Assembly (NCBI RefSeq): GCF_000716785.1
Contig: NZ_JNYY01000028.1
Coordinates: forward strand, 1 to 64,000
Reading direction: 5' to 3'
DNA: 64,000 bases
Origin: Amycolatopsis vancoresmycina
GTDB taxonomy: Bacteria; Actinomycetota; Actinomycetes; Mycobacteriales; Pseudonocardiaceae
The notes beneath the pieces were generated by a model. The model had not been told where the DNA came from and made no database searches. It saw nothing but the letters and a program-made list of their open reading frames with translations. Positions 48,262-55,948 of this stretch are shown here, piece after piece (within the stretch, counting starts at the first letter, position 1; every line of letters starts with the position of its first letter). Position numbers and translations under genes: made by a program.

Positions 48262-48299
48262 CCGGGAGGGACCAGGGGGTCCTCCCGGTCAGAGCAGCG
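48251..48299. terminator. bidirectional terminator between the Clp-N gene and gnd
   Basis: A perfect 19-bp stem (48251-48269 with 48281-48299), extended by ACC/GGT after one bulged G; loop AGGG. Among the strongest hairpins in the window. It separates convergent genes. Confidence 0.85.
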
Positions 48300-48304
48300 G
48301 CCGG

Positions 48305-49744
48305 TCAGGCGCCGGACTCCGGGCGACCGTCGGCGGCCCAGGCCGTGTGGAACGAGCCTTCGCGGTCCACCCGGCGGTAGGTGTGGGCGCCGAAGAAGTC
48401 CCGCTGGCCCTGGACCAGGGCGGCCGGGAGGCGGTCCGCGCGGAGGCCGTCGTAGTAGGCCAGCGCCGTCGAGAAGCCCGGCGTGGGGATGCCGAGCTTG
48501 ACCGCCGTCGAGATCACCGAGCGCCACGAATCCTGCGCGTCCTCGACCGCCTTGCGGAAGCCGCCCGAGGTGAGCAGCGTCGGCAGCTGCGGCTCCTCGG
48601 CGTAGGCGGAGGTGATGTCGTTGAGGAACTTCGCGCGGATGATGCAGCCGCCGCGCCAGATCGAGGCGACCTTGCCGAGGTCGATGTCCCAGCCGTACTC
48701 CGTCGCGCCGGCCTGGATCTGGTTGAAGCCCTGCGCGTACGCGACCACCTTCGACGCGTACAGCGCCTGCTCGACGTCGTCGGCGAAGCGCTCCAGCGAC
48801 GAACCCGACAGCGGCGTCGCGGAAGGACCGCCGAGCCCGCGGGCCGCCGCGCGCAGCGGCTTGGACCCGGACAGCGAACGCGCGAAGACGGCTTCGGCGA
48901 TGCCCGAGATGGGGACACCCAGGTCGAGGCCGATCTGCACGGTCCAGCGGCCGGTGCCCTTCTGCTCGGCGGCGTCCTCGACGACGTCGACGAACGGCTT
49001 GCCCGACGCCTTGTCGACGTGCGCGAGCACCTCGGCGGTGATCTCGATCAGGTAGGAGTCGAGCCGCCCGGTGTTCCAGGTGCGGAACACGTCGGCGATC
49101 TCGGCGGGGGAGTAGCCGCCCGCGTGGCGCAGCAGGTCGAACGACTCCGCGATCAGCTGCATGTCGGCGTACTCGATGCCGTTGTGCACCATCTTGACGA
49201 AGTGGCCGGCGCCGTCCGCGCCGATGTGCGTGCAGCACGGCTCGCCGTCGACCTTCGCCGAGATGTCCTCGAACAGCGGGCCGAGCGACTCGTACGACTC
49301 CTTCGAGCCGCCGGGCATGATGCTCGGCCCGTGCAGCGCGCCCTCCTCGCCACCGGAGACGCCGCTGCCGACGAAGTGCAGCCCGCGCTCGCGCAGCGCC
49401 TTCTCGCGGCGGCGCGTGTCGGCGAAGTGCGCGTTGCCGGCGTCGATGATGACGTCGCCCTCTTCGAGCAGCGGCGCGAACTCCTCGATGACGGCGTCCG
49501 TCGGGCCGCCCGCCTTGACCATGATCACGACCTGCCGCGGCCGCTCCAGCGCGTTGACGAACTCCTGCGCGGAGTAGGCCGGGATGAAGTCGCCCTCGTC
49601 GCCGAACTGCTCCACCAGCGCGCGGGTCCGCTCCTCGGACCGGTTGTGCAGGGCCACCGTGTGGCCGTGCCGGGCCAGGTTGCGGGCCAGGTTGCGGCCC
49701 ATGACCGCCAGGCCGGTGACCCCGATGCTCGCCTTCTTGCTCAT
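48305..49744 (-). CDS. gnd: 6-phosphogluconate dehydrogenase (decarboxylating)
   Basis: 479 aa. ATG 49744 is preferred to ATG 49750, which abuts the GGAAGG ribosome site. NADP fold GVTGLAVMGRNLARNLARHGH with NRS at the adenine-phosphate site, then DAGNAHFADTRRRE, GSGVSGGEEGALHGPSIMPGG, HIGADGAGHFVKMVHNGIEY (catalytic Lys) and GCIIRAKFLNDI. The full length (about 470-480 aa) indicates the long NADP-dependent form. It converts 6-phosphogluconate to ribulose 5-phosphate, CO2 and NADPH in the pentose phosphate pathway. Single gene, convergent with the Clp-N gene. Confidence 0.97.
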   Translation of the reverse strand: MSKKASIGVTGLAVMGRNLARNLARHGHTVALHNRSEERTRALVEQFGDEGDFIPAYSAQEFVNALERPRQVVIMVKAGGPTDAVIEEFAPLLEEGDVIIDAGNAHFADTRRREKALRERGLHFVGSGVSGGEEGALHGPSIMPGGSKESYESLGPLFEDISAKVDGEPCCTHIGADGAGHFVKMVHNGIEYADMQLIAESFDLLRHAGGYSPAEIADVFRTWNTGRLDSYLIEITAEVLAHVDKASGKPFVDVVEDAAEQKGTGRWTVQIGLDLGVPISGIAEAVFARSLSGSKPLRAAARGLGGPSATPLSGSSLERFADDVEQALYASKVVAYAQGFNQIQAGATEYGWDIDLGKVASIWRGGCIIRAKFLNDITSAYAEEPQLPTLLTSGGFRKAVEDAQDSWRSVISTAVKLGIPTPGFSTALAYYDGLRADRLPAALVQGQRDFFGAHTYRRVDREGSFHTAWAADGRPESGA

Positions 49745-49829
49745 CCGCATCCTTCCGAAGTCTCTCTCGATTCAGACACTAGTCCGATCGAGGCCTCATG
49801 GAAGGCCACGGAGGAGCAGCTCACCTAGT

Positions 49830-50750
49830 TCAGGAGAAGCAGCGGATCGGGCCCTTGTTGATCGCGACCATGTCCGTCACCGCCGCCACGAGGTCGATGT
49901 CCGCACCCCACTCGGCGCCGTCCAGCTCGGCGTACGCGCGGTGCAGGTTGCCCGGCAGCCGCTCCTGCTCGCTCAACGACTCGAATTCGCCGAGGTCCGT
50001 CTCCTTCGCCAGCTCCAGCGGCGACCGCCCGGCGGCCTTCCCGCGCTCGGCCGTCTGCTGGACGAAGGCCAGGTACCGGTCGACGGTGTCCACCACGTCG
50101 AGCCCGCACGGCCCGCCGTGCCCGGGCAGGATCACCGCCGGATCCAGCTCCCGGATGATGTCGAGCGCCTGGCGCCAGCCCGCCACCGAGCCCATCAGCG
50201 CGAACGGGCTGCCGCCGTGGAACACCAGGTCACCGGCGTAGAGCACGCGCTGCTCGGGCAGCCAGACCAGGACGTCGTTGGTCGTGTGGGCCGCGTGGCC
50301 GGGGTGGATCAGCTCGAGGGTGACGTCGCCGGCGTGCACGGTCAGCCGGTCGTCGAAGACGATCTCGGGCGGCCGGGACTCCAGCTCGCCCCAGTCGCTG
50401 CCGACGAAGATGCCGTCGAACTTCTGGATGCCCTCGGCGACCATCAGCTCGCGCGTCTTGCGGTGGCCGACCACGGCCGCGCCTTCGACCAGGTAGTTGC
50501 CGTTGGTGTGGTCGCCGTGGTGGTGGGTGTTCACCAGGGTCGTCACCGGGCTGCCGGTGGCGCCTTCGACCGCGGCGAGCAGGGCCCGCGTGCGGCGCTC
50601 GGTCGAGCACGTGTCGATGAGGACGGTGTGGTCGCCGGCGTCGACGAACCCGCAGTTGTTGATGTACCAGGAGCCGTCCGGCTGGACGTAGCCGTGGACC
50701 CGGTCGGCCAGCCGGGTGACGGCGGCGGCGGAAGGGGAGCGATCGGTCAC
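49830..50750 (-). CDS. metallo-beta-lactamase-fold hydrolase
   Basis: 306 aa, ATG 50750. Binuclear-metal motif THHHGDHTNGNYL, then HPGHAAHTTNDVLVWLPEQRVLYAGDLVFHGG and ILPGHGGPCGLDVVDTVDRYLAFV. The pattern matches the SoxH/cyclase-like MBL subgroup in actinomycetes, hydrolysing esters, lactones or thioesters. No antibiotic-resistance context is seen. Soluble, no signal peptide. Divergent from the XRE/DUF5753 gene with 235 bp between starts. Confidence 0.88.
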   Translation of the reverse strand: MTDRSPSAAAVTRLADRVHGYVQPDGSWYINNCGFVDAGDHTVLIDTCSTERRTRALLAAVEGATGSPVTTLVNTHHHGDHTNGNYLVEGAAVVGHRKTRELMVAEGIQKFDGIFVGSDWGELESRPPEIVFDDRLTVHAGDVTLELIHPGHAAHTTNDVLVWLPEQRVLYAGDLVFHGGSPFALMGSVAGWRQALDIIRELDPAVILPGHGGPCGLDVVDTVDRYLAFVQQTAERGKAAGRSPLELAKETDLGEFESLSEQERLPGNLHRAYAELDGAEWGADIDLVAAVTDMVAINKGPIRCFS

Positions 50751-50985
50751 CGGGTCACTATGCCGCAGAGACGGCTCCTCCGGTTGGCCGAATAATTCGG
50801 AATTTCACTGGTCCAGGCGAGTGACGCTGCAGGTGACTGGCATTCCGCGGCGTTTCCTGGAACGCTGCGCGATGTCATCATCGAGATCCGCAAGGTGAAG
50901 CACTAACCTGGGTGGGTTCGATAGTTCGCGTGCGACGGCGGCCGGTGGCCGCCGTTGCTTGGTAGTGGTCCGGGAGAGCAGGGCG

Positions 50986-51852
50986 ATGGCCAGCACCGTC
51001 ACCTCGCGCCGGAAGCAGCTCGGGAACGAGCTCCGGCATGCCCGCACCGCGGCGCGGATGACACAGCAGCAGGTCGCCGAGGTCCTCGGCTGCACCCAGG
51101 GCAAGGTCAACAAGATCGAGTCCGGTGCCGTCGGGGTGAAGCTCGGGGATGTGCGATCGATGCTGAACGCGTTCGGGATCAACGGCGAAGAGGCCGACAC
51201 GCTGATGAACCTGGCGCGGGCCGCCGCCGGGCAGCGCGGCCACTGGTCCGGCTACCGCTCGGTGGTGCCGCACTGGTTCCGCACCTTCACCGACCTGGAG
51301 CCCGCGGCCGCGGAGATCCTCACCTGGCACGGCGAGCGCATCCCGGGCCCGCTGCAGTCCGAGCACTACATGCTCAAGCAGTTCACCGAGGCCGGCGCGA
51401 CCGACGTGACGTCGCTGGTGCGCAACCGGCTCGACCGCAAGGCGGTGTTCGAGCAGCAGCAGCAGCCGCCCTACTACCGGTTCATCATCAGCGAAGGCGC
51501 GCTGCGCCGGGCCCCGGGCGGGTACGCGCCCGCGGTGATGCTCGACCAGGTCGAGCACCTGCTCTCGCTGGAGAAGCACCCGCGGGTCTACGTGCACGTC
51601 CTGCCGTTCGGCGCCCGGCTGGCCGCGGTGCCCAACGACTTCACGATCATGCGGTTCCCGGACCGCACGCGGGACTTCGTCTACATCGAGCACTCAGCCG
51701 GCGGGCTCTACCTCGACGACGTCAAGGACTTCAACATCTTCGTCGACTCGTGGGACAGGCTGCGCGGGGCCGCGCTGGAGCGCCAGGAGACCCGGCAGTT
51801 CCTCAAGGAGCTCGCGGAGGGTTACCGCGCGCAGATGCAGCAGCTCCAATAG
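50986..51852 (+). CDS. XRE-family HTH regulator with DUF5753 domain
   Basis: 288 aa, ATG 50986. N-terminal Cro/C1-type HTH (LGNELRHARTAARMTQQQVAEVLGCTQGKVNKIESGAVGV, residues 12-51) and a C-terminal DUF5753 domain (HWFRTFTDLEPAAAEILTWHGERIPGPLQSEHYM, VYVHVLPFGARLAAVPNDFTIMRFP). Such proteins are numerous in Streptomyces and Amycolatopsis and usually pair with a DUF397 protein, as in WhiJ-type developmental loci. Here the DUF397 gene is 3.2 kb away (55031), with the methyltransferase operon between. Confidence 0.92.
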   Translation: MASTVTSRRKQLGNELRHARTAARMTQQQVAEVLGCTQGKVNKIESGAVGVKLGDVRSMLNAFGINGEEADTLMNLARAAAGQRGHWSGYRSVVPHWFRTFTDLEPAAAEILTWHGERIPGPLQSEHYMLKQFTEAGATDVTSLVRNRLDRKAVFEQQQQPPYYRFIISEGALRRAPGGYAPAVMLDQVEHLLSLEKHPRVYVHVLPFGARLAAVPNDFTIMRFPDRTRDFVYIEHSAGGLYLDDVKDFNIFVDSWDRLRGAALERQETRQFLKELAEGYRAQMQQLQ

Positions 51853-51953
51853 GGCGAATGGCCGTGTGAACTGTCCCAGGCTGTGAACAACTTTCGGTAG
51901 AGTCCCCCTGTTGCGCCCGAATCCACCGGAAGTTGCCGCCCGAAGGGGACATC

Positions 51954-52781
51954 GTGGACCCCGACTTCCTCCCCGAGGCCATCGATCTCGACCGCCCGAA
52001 CGTGGCGAGGATCTACGACTGGGCGCTCGGCGGCACCGCGAACTGGGCGATCGACCGGCAGTACGGCGAGCAGGCCGTGCAGGCGTTCCCGCTGGCGAAG
52101 GTCCTCGCCCGCAGCAACCGCGCCTTCCTCGGCCGGGCCGTGCGCTACTGCCTCGCCGAAGGCATCACGCAGTTCCTCGACCTCGGCTCCGGCATCCCGA
52201 CGGCCGGCAACGTGCACGAGGTGGCCGACGACTACGCCGACGACAGCCGCTGCGTCTACGTCGACCACGAGCCGGTGGCCGTCGCGCACGGGCGGATGCT
52301 GCTCGAAGAGGCCGGCGACCCGGACCGGCACGCCGTGCTGCACGCCGACCTGCGGGACGCCGAAGAGGTCTGGGAAGCCGCGCTGGCGACCGGCGTGCTC
52401 GACCCGGACCAGCCGATCTGCCTGCTCACCGTGGCGGTGCTGCACTTCCTGCCGGACGTCACCGGCGTCCGCGAAGCCATCCGCGACTACCGGACGCTGC
52501 TGGCGCCCGGATCGGCGTACGTGCTTTCGCACGCGACCGAATCCGGCGTCGACGGCGAAGAGCTGGAGCAGATCCGGCGGCTGGTCAAGCTGTCCGAGCG
52601 GTCGAGCTCGCCCGCGGTTTCCCGGTCCCTCGACGAGATCGCCGCGTTCTTCGGTAACTTCGACGTCGTCGAGCCCGGGATCGTGCCTGTGGGAGAGTGG
52701 CGCCCGGAGCCCGGCGCCGCCACGGTCCCCCTCGCGAGCGTGGTCGGCGGTGTCGGCCGCAAAGCCTGGAGGACGCAATGA
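51954..52781 (+). CDS. S-adenosyl methyltransferase (DUF574) paralog 1
   Basis: 275 aa. GTG 51954 behind AAGGGGAC. DUF574/Methyltransf_19 family: DLDRPNVARIYDWALGGTANWAIDRQYGEQ, QFLDLGSGIPTAGNVHEVADD (motif I), CVYVDHEPVAVAHGRMLLEE, TVAVLHFLPDV. The family is greatly expanded in actinomycetes and has no assigned substrate. It is coupled to the next gene by an ATGA overlap. The two proteins are close paralogs from tandem duplication. It lies 100 bp after the XRE gene. Confidence 0.88.
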   Translation: MDPDFLPEAIDLDRPNVARIYDWALGGTANWAIDRQYGEQAVQAFPLAKVLARSNRAFLGRAVRYCLAEGITQFLDLGSGIPTAGNVHEVADDYADDSRCVYVDHEPVAVAHGRMLLEEAGDPDRHAVLHADLRDAEEVWEAALATGVLDPDQPICLLTVAVLHFLPDVTGVREAIRDYRTLLAPGSAYVLSHATESGVDGEELEQIRRLVKLSERSSSPAVSRSLDEIAAFFGNFDVVEPGIVPVGEWRPEPGAATVPLASVVGGVGRKAWRTQ

Positions 52782-53626
52782 CTACGCAGGACCCCGAAGC
52801 CCCGGAAGGCGTGGACCTGGACCGGCCGAACGCGGCCCGCATCTACGACTGGTTCCTCGGCGGCGACGCCAACTGGGCCATCGACCGCCAGTTCGGCGAA
52901 CAGGCCGTCAAGACCTTCCCGATGATCAAGACCGTCGCCCGGGCCGGTCGCGACTTCCTCGGCCGCGGCGTCCGGTACCTGGCGCGCAACGGGATAGACC
53001 AGTTCCTCGACCTCGGCTCCGGCGTCCCGACGGTGGGCAACGTGCACGAAGTCGCGACGGCGGTGAACCCGGACGCGCGGTGCGTGTACGTCGACAACGA
53101 GCCGGTCGCCGTGGCCCACTCGCAGATCCTGCTGGAGCAGGAGGGCGTCGCGGACCGGCACGCGGTGCTGCAGGGCGACCTGCGCGACCCGGCCGACATC
53201 TGGAAGCGCGCGCTCGACACCGGCGTCCTCGACCCGAACCGCCCGATCGGCCTGATCATCGTCGGCGTCCTGTACTTCCTCGGCAAGGACGAGCCGGTGG
53301 CCCAGACCATTCAGAAGTACCTGTCGCTGCTGCCGTCCGGCTCGTTCTTCCTGTCCTCGCACCTGACGAGCGACGGGCTGCACGAGATGGCCGACGCGGA
53401 CAGCCGCGAGCGGATCATGAACCAGTACAACCAGTCGAGCACGCCGCTGCACCTGCGCACCCGAGCCGAGTTCACGTCGTTCTTCGAGGGACTCGAACTC
53501 GTCGAGCCGGGCATCGTCTACCTGCCGGAGTGGCACCCCGAGGAAATCGAGTCCAAGGCCACGAAGAAGCTCGCGAACGACCCGTCGTTCGTCGGCCACC
53601 TCTGCGGCCTCGGCCGCAAGCCGTGA
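52778..53626 (+). CDS. S-adenosyl methyltransferase (DUF574) paralog 2
   Basis: 282 aa; ATG 52778 with GGAGGACGC, overlapping the previous stop. Same family blocks: DLDRPNAARIYDWFLGGDANWAIDRQFGEQAVKTF, QFLDLGSGVPTVGNVHEVA, CVYVDNEPVAVAHSQILLEQ, IIVGVLYFLGKDE. Compared with paralog 1 the C-terminal third is more divergent (MNQYNQSSTPLHLRTRAEFTSFFEGLELVEPGIVYLPEW), so the two may act on different acceptors or pair as a heterodimer. Its stop overlaps the third methyltransferase gene. Confidence 0.88.
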   Translation: MTTQDPEAPEGVDLDRPNAARIYDWFLGGDANWAIDRQFGEQAVKTFPMIKTVARAGRDFLGRGVRYLARNGIDQFLDLGSGVPTVGNVHEVATAVNPDARCVYVDNEPVAVAHSQILLEQEGVADRHAVLQGDLRDPADIWKRALDTGVLDPNRPIGLIIVGVLYFLGKDEPVAQTIQKYLSLLPSGSFFLSSHLTSDGLHEMADADSRERIMNQYNQSSTPLHLRTRAEFTSFFEGLELVEPGIVYLPEWHPEEIESKATKKLANDPSFVGHLCGLGRKP

Positions 53627-54231
53627 CGGCGGCCGCCTACGACGCGGTCGCCGTCCAGTACGCGGAGTTCGCCCGCGAAGTCTGGGACGTCCACGCGCTG
53701 GAACGGGCGGTGTGGGCCGCGTTCGCGGATTCCGTCCGCGGCCGCGGCCCGGTCGCCGACCTCGGCTGCGGGCCCGGCCACCTGACGGCGCACCTGCGTT
53801 CCCTCGGGCTCGACAGCTTCGGCGTCGACCTGTCCCCGGCGATGGTCGAGCTCGCCAGGGCCGCGCACCCGGACCTGCGGTTCGAAGTGGGGTCGATGGC
53901 GGAACTGGAGCTGCCCGACGCCTCACTGGCCGGGATCCTGTCGTGGTACTCGCTGATCCACACGCCGCCGGCGGAGGTGCCGCGGTACTTCGCCGAATTC
54001 GCCCGGATGTTGGCACCCGGCGGTCACGTTCTGTTGGGGTGCTTCGAATCCCGCGGCGGCCCGCTGACGTCGTTCGACCACAAGGTGACGACGGCCTACT
54101 GCTGGCCGCTGGACGAACTGGCCGGATTCGGGGCCGCGGCGGGGCTCAGTGAAGTGGGGCGGGTGTACCGCGAACCGGTCGCGGGGGAGCGCCCCCTGCG
54201 GCACGCCGGCCTGCTGCTCCGGAAACCGTAG
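53623..54231 (+). CDS. class I SAM-dependent methyltransferase, third gene of the operon
   Basis: 202 aa from GTG 53623 (GTGA overlap). UbiE/Methyltransf_11-type: AAYDAVAVQYAEFAREVWDV, motif I VADLGCGPGHLTAHLRSLG, SFGVDLSPAMVELARAAHP, ILSWYSLIHTPPAEVPRYFAEFARMLAPGGHVLLGCFES. Unrelated in detail to the two upstream DUF574 proteins. Three consecutive overlapping methyltransferase genes suggest one physiological unit. A terminator follows 12 nt later. Confidence 0.85.
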   Translation: MTAAAYDAVAVQYAEFAREVWDVHALERAVWAAFADSVRGRGPVADLGCGPGHLTAHLRSLGLDSFGVDLSPAMVELARAAHPDLRFEVGSMAELELPDASLAGILSWYSLIHTPPAEVPRYFAEFARMLAPGGHVLLGCFESRGGPLTSFDHKVTTAYCWPLDELAGFGAAAGLSEVGRVYREPVAGERPLRHAGLLLRKP

Positions 54232-54242
54232 CCCGGCACGGC

Positions 54243-54276
54243 AAGAGCCCCGGTTCCGCAGGAAACCGGGGCTCTT
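54243..54276 (+). terminator. terminator of the methyltransferase operon
   Basis: AAGAGCCCCGGTTCC pairs with a complementary 3' arm carrying one bulged A; loop of 3 nt. It begins 12 nt beyond the stop. Confidence 0.85.
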
Positions 54277-54349
54277 CAGTGGTGGTACGGCAGTTCGGCG
54301 GTCTGTGACACCGGGGGCTTCGCCACCCGGACACCCGAAAAGCTGACTC

Positions 54350-54604
54350 TCAGACGCGGGTGCCGAGCCGGCCGCGCAGCAGCGGCGTCAGGTCGATCGA
54401 CGTCTCCAGCGGCCGGGTGGTCCGGACCCCGTCGGAGTGGCGGCGCAGCGGCAGGTCCTGGTCCGCCGCCCACGTCGTCGTCTTGCGCAGCGGTGCCTGG
54501 ATCAGGCTGAACCCGAAGCGGTTCCGCAGCTCGTTGCCGATGCCCCGGCGGCCACGGTGTGCTTCGTCCTCCCGGCGGAACAGCGAGTTCACCCGGACGG
54601 CCAT
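54350..54604 (-). CDS. 84-aa basic hypothetical protein
   Basis: ATG 54604, with GGGGG in the end of the preceding ORF as a possible ribosome site. The product opens MAVRVNSLFRREDEAHRGRR, contains NRFGFSLIQAPLRKTTTWA and ends LLRGRLGTRV; it is Arg-rich with no Cys and no membrane helix. Third positions are almost all G/C, which supports coding. It starts 3 nt after the stop of the 40-aa ORF, implying a two-gene operon. Family not recognised. Confidence 0.6.
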   Translation of the reverse strand: MAVRVNSLFRREDEAHRGRRGIGNELRNRFGFSLIQAPLRKTTTWAADQDLPLRRHSDGVRTTRPLETSIDLTPLLRGRLGTRV

Positions 54605-54607
54605 CGT

Positions 54608-54730
54608 CTACACCCCCAGCTCTCGTCGCGGTGACCGGGCGGGGTCGCCGCCGGTCAGGTGCGCGCGGATCAGCCCGGTCGCGGCGGTGGCGGTGCGTCC
54701 GGAGACGTCGGCCCGGTCCTCGACGATCAC
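54608..54730 (-). CDS. 40-aa hypothetical protein
   Basis: GTG 54730 with a strong GGGGGAGG site 6 nt upstream; the stop TAG is 3 nt ahead of the 84-aa ORF. The product opens MIVEDRADVSGRTATAATGL and ends SPRRELGV. GC-rich third positions fit a real gene. No domain recognised. Confidence 0.45.
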   Translation of the reverse strand: MIVEDRADVSGRTATAATGLIRAHLTGGDPARSPRRELGV

Positions 54731-55030
54731 GCTGATCCTCCCCCATGAGGTCGTGCGGCGGCTTGGTTTATCCGGCCCGGCGCTGGTCACCCCGGCACTT
54801 CGACCCGTGCCGGCGACCGCCCGCCGCGAGCAGGCAGTCATTCACCGACGCCGGCGCCCCGGCCGATGCGATTAATCCTACTCCTGGAATAATCTTCATG
54901 TCGAGGCCGGAGCTAGTTGATCACCCGCTTGGCCCTGTGGCTTGCGCCATTGAGACACTGAGTAGCCGGGAGCGGGTGCATTTCGACCAGTTCGCGGCCG
55001 CGACCCCATCGATCCTCGGAGGTACGACCC
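54731..55030. other. intergenic region ahead of the DUF397 gene
   Basis: 300 bp between divergent small genes. It includes an unusually AT-rich patch (about 54870-54897), probably promoter DNA for the DUF397 side. A long open frame crosses it and the DUF397 gene in another phase but lacks a ribosome site and codon bias. Confidence 0.5.
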
Positions 55031-55285
55031 ATGGCGGATTATCCGTCGTTCGCGGATTACGATCCGAACACGGCCGTGTCTATGTTCGAAGAGGCCGCCT
55101 GGGAGAAGTCGTTCGCCAGCGAGCCCAACGGCGGCAGCTGCGTCGAGGTCAACCTCGGCCGGGACGGCGTGATCGGCGTCCGCGACACCAAGCTCGCGAC
55201 CAGCCCCGTCTTCGTCTTCGACACCGCCGAGTGGGAAGCGTTCCTGATCGCGGTCAAGGCCGGGCAGTTCGACCTGCCGGCCTGA
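55031..55285 (+). CDS. DUF397 family protein
   Basis: 84 aa, ATG 55031 behind CGGAGGT. DUF397 signatures: AAWEKSFASEPNGGSCVEVNLG and IGVRDTKLATSPVFVFDTAEWEAFLIAVKAGQFDL. DUF397 proteins pair genetically with XRE/DUF5753 regulators (WhiJ/BldB-like systems) and may modulate them by direct binding. The nearest such regulator is at 50986. Followed by a hairpin terminator. Confidence 0.92.
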   Translation: MADYPSFADYDPNTAVSMFEEAAWEKSFASEPNGGSCVEVNLGRDGVIGVRDTKLATSPVFVFDTAEWEAFLIAVKAGQFDLPA

Positions 55286-55321
55286 GCCGGTCCGTCCTGC
55301 TGTCGCTGGAGAAAAGATGGT

Positions 55322-55359
55322 GGAGGCCCCCTTCCCGTCCTGTGGTGAAGGAGGCCTCC
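55322..55359 (+). terminator. terminator after the DUF397 gene
   Basis: GGAGGCC and CCTT pair with AAGG and GGCCTCC around one mismatch; loop of 14 nt. It lies between convergent genes. Confidence 0.65.
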
Positions 55360-55402
55360 GCGACGCCCCGAATACGTCCGGGCGCCGAATGTGAGCGGAA
55401 TC

Positions 55403-55948
55403 TCACCCGATTGCCGGAAGTTCCCCGCCGCGCAACCGGCTGCGGGTCCGGCGCCACGCCACCACGACGAGCACCACGAGCCCGATCAGCGGCAGCGTGC
55501 TGATCGCCCAGCTCACCCCCATCGGCGGCCCCGGCTGGTCCAGCACCGGCAGCGAACGCAGCTCACCGGTGCCGGACCCGGCGGGGCCGTTGACGGTGAA
55601 GCGCAGCGTCCAGTCGCCCGGCTGCGGCAGCGACCGGACGTCCAGCCCCCAGACCTCCCGCTTGCGCGGGTGCCGCACGAGCGGCTGGGCCCGCCGCTGC
55701 GCGCCGCCGGGGCCGAGCATGGCGAGCGTGCCGGACTTGTCTTCGATCCCGCCGTCGGGGATGAAGGTGAAGTCCAGTGACTGCATGGCTTTCAGCGGCC
55801 AGGTGCTGAACCCGACGGTCAGCCCGTACGGCCCGGCCTGCACCCGCTCGGTGTGCACGATGTTCACCGGCTCGTAGGCGTTCGCCGGTGCCGCGGTGGC
55901 GAACAGCATCCCGGCCACGGCGGTCAAAGCCAGAAGTGCCTTACGCAT
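55403..55948 (-). CDS. exported membrane-anchored protein, last gene of a four-gene cassette
   Basis: 181 aa, ATG 55948, overlapping the upstream gene by 8 bp. Signal peptide MRKALLALTAVAGMLFATAAPANA, an extracellular beta-rich domain with VGFSTWPLKAMQSLDFTFIPDGGIEDKSG and GDWTLRFTVNGPAGSGTGELRSLPVL, then a C-terminal membrane helix (VSWAISTLPLIGLVVLVVVAWRR) and a basic tail. The domain resembles the CopC-like/FixH-type Ig folds found in metal-related exported proteins, but no metal ligand is obvious. Function unknown. Confidence 0.65.
   Translation of the reverse strand: MRKALLALTAVAGMLFATAAPANAYEPVNIVHTERVQAGPYGLTVGFSTWPLKAMQSLDFTFIPDGGIEDKSGTLAMLGPGGAQRRAQPLVRHPRKREVWGLDVRSLPQPGDWTLRFTVNGPAGSGTGELRSLPVLDQPGPPMGVSWAISTLPLIGLVVLVVVAWRRTRSRLRGGELPAIG

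Noticed and set aside
49830..50750. Beta-lactam resistance gene
   Set aside because: The fold is MBL but there is no signal peptide or B1-type Cys ligand pattern; general hydrolase is safer.
54898..55503. Plus-strand frame starting MSRPELVDHPLGPVAC and crossing the DUF397 gene
   Set aside because: It overlaps a well-supported DUF397 gene in another phase and turns into Arg-rich shadow sequence.
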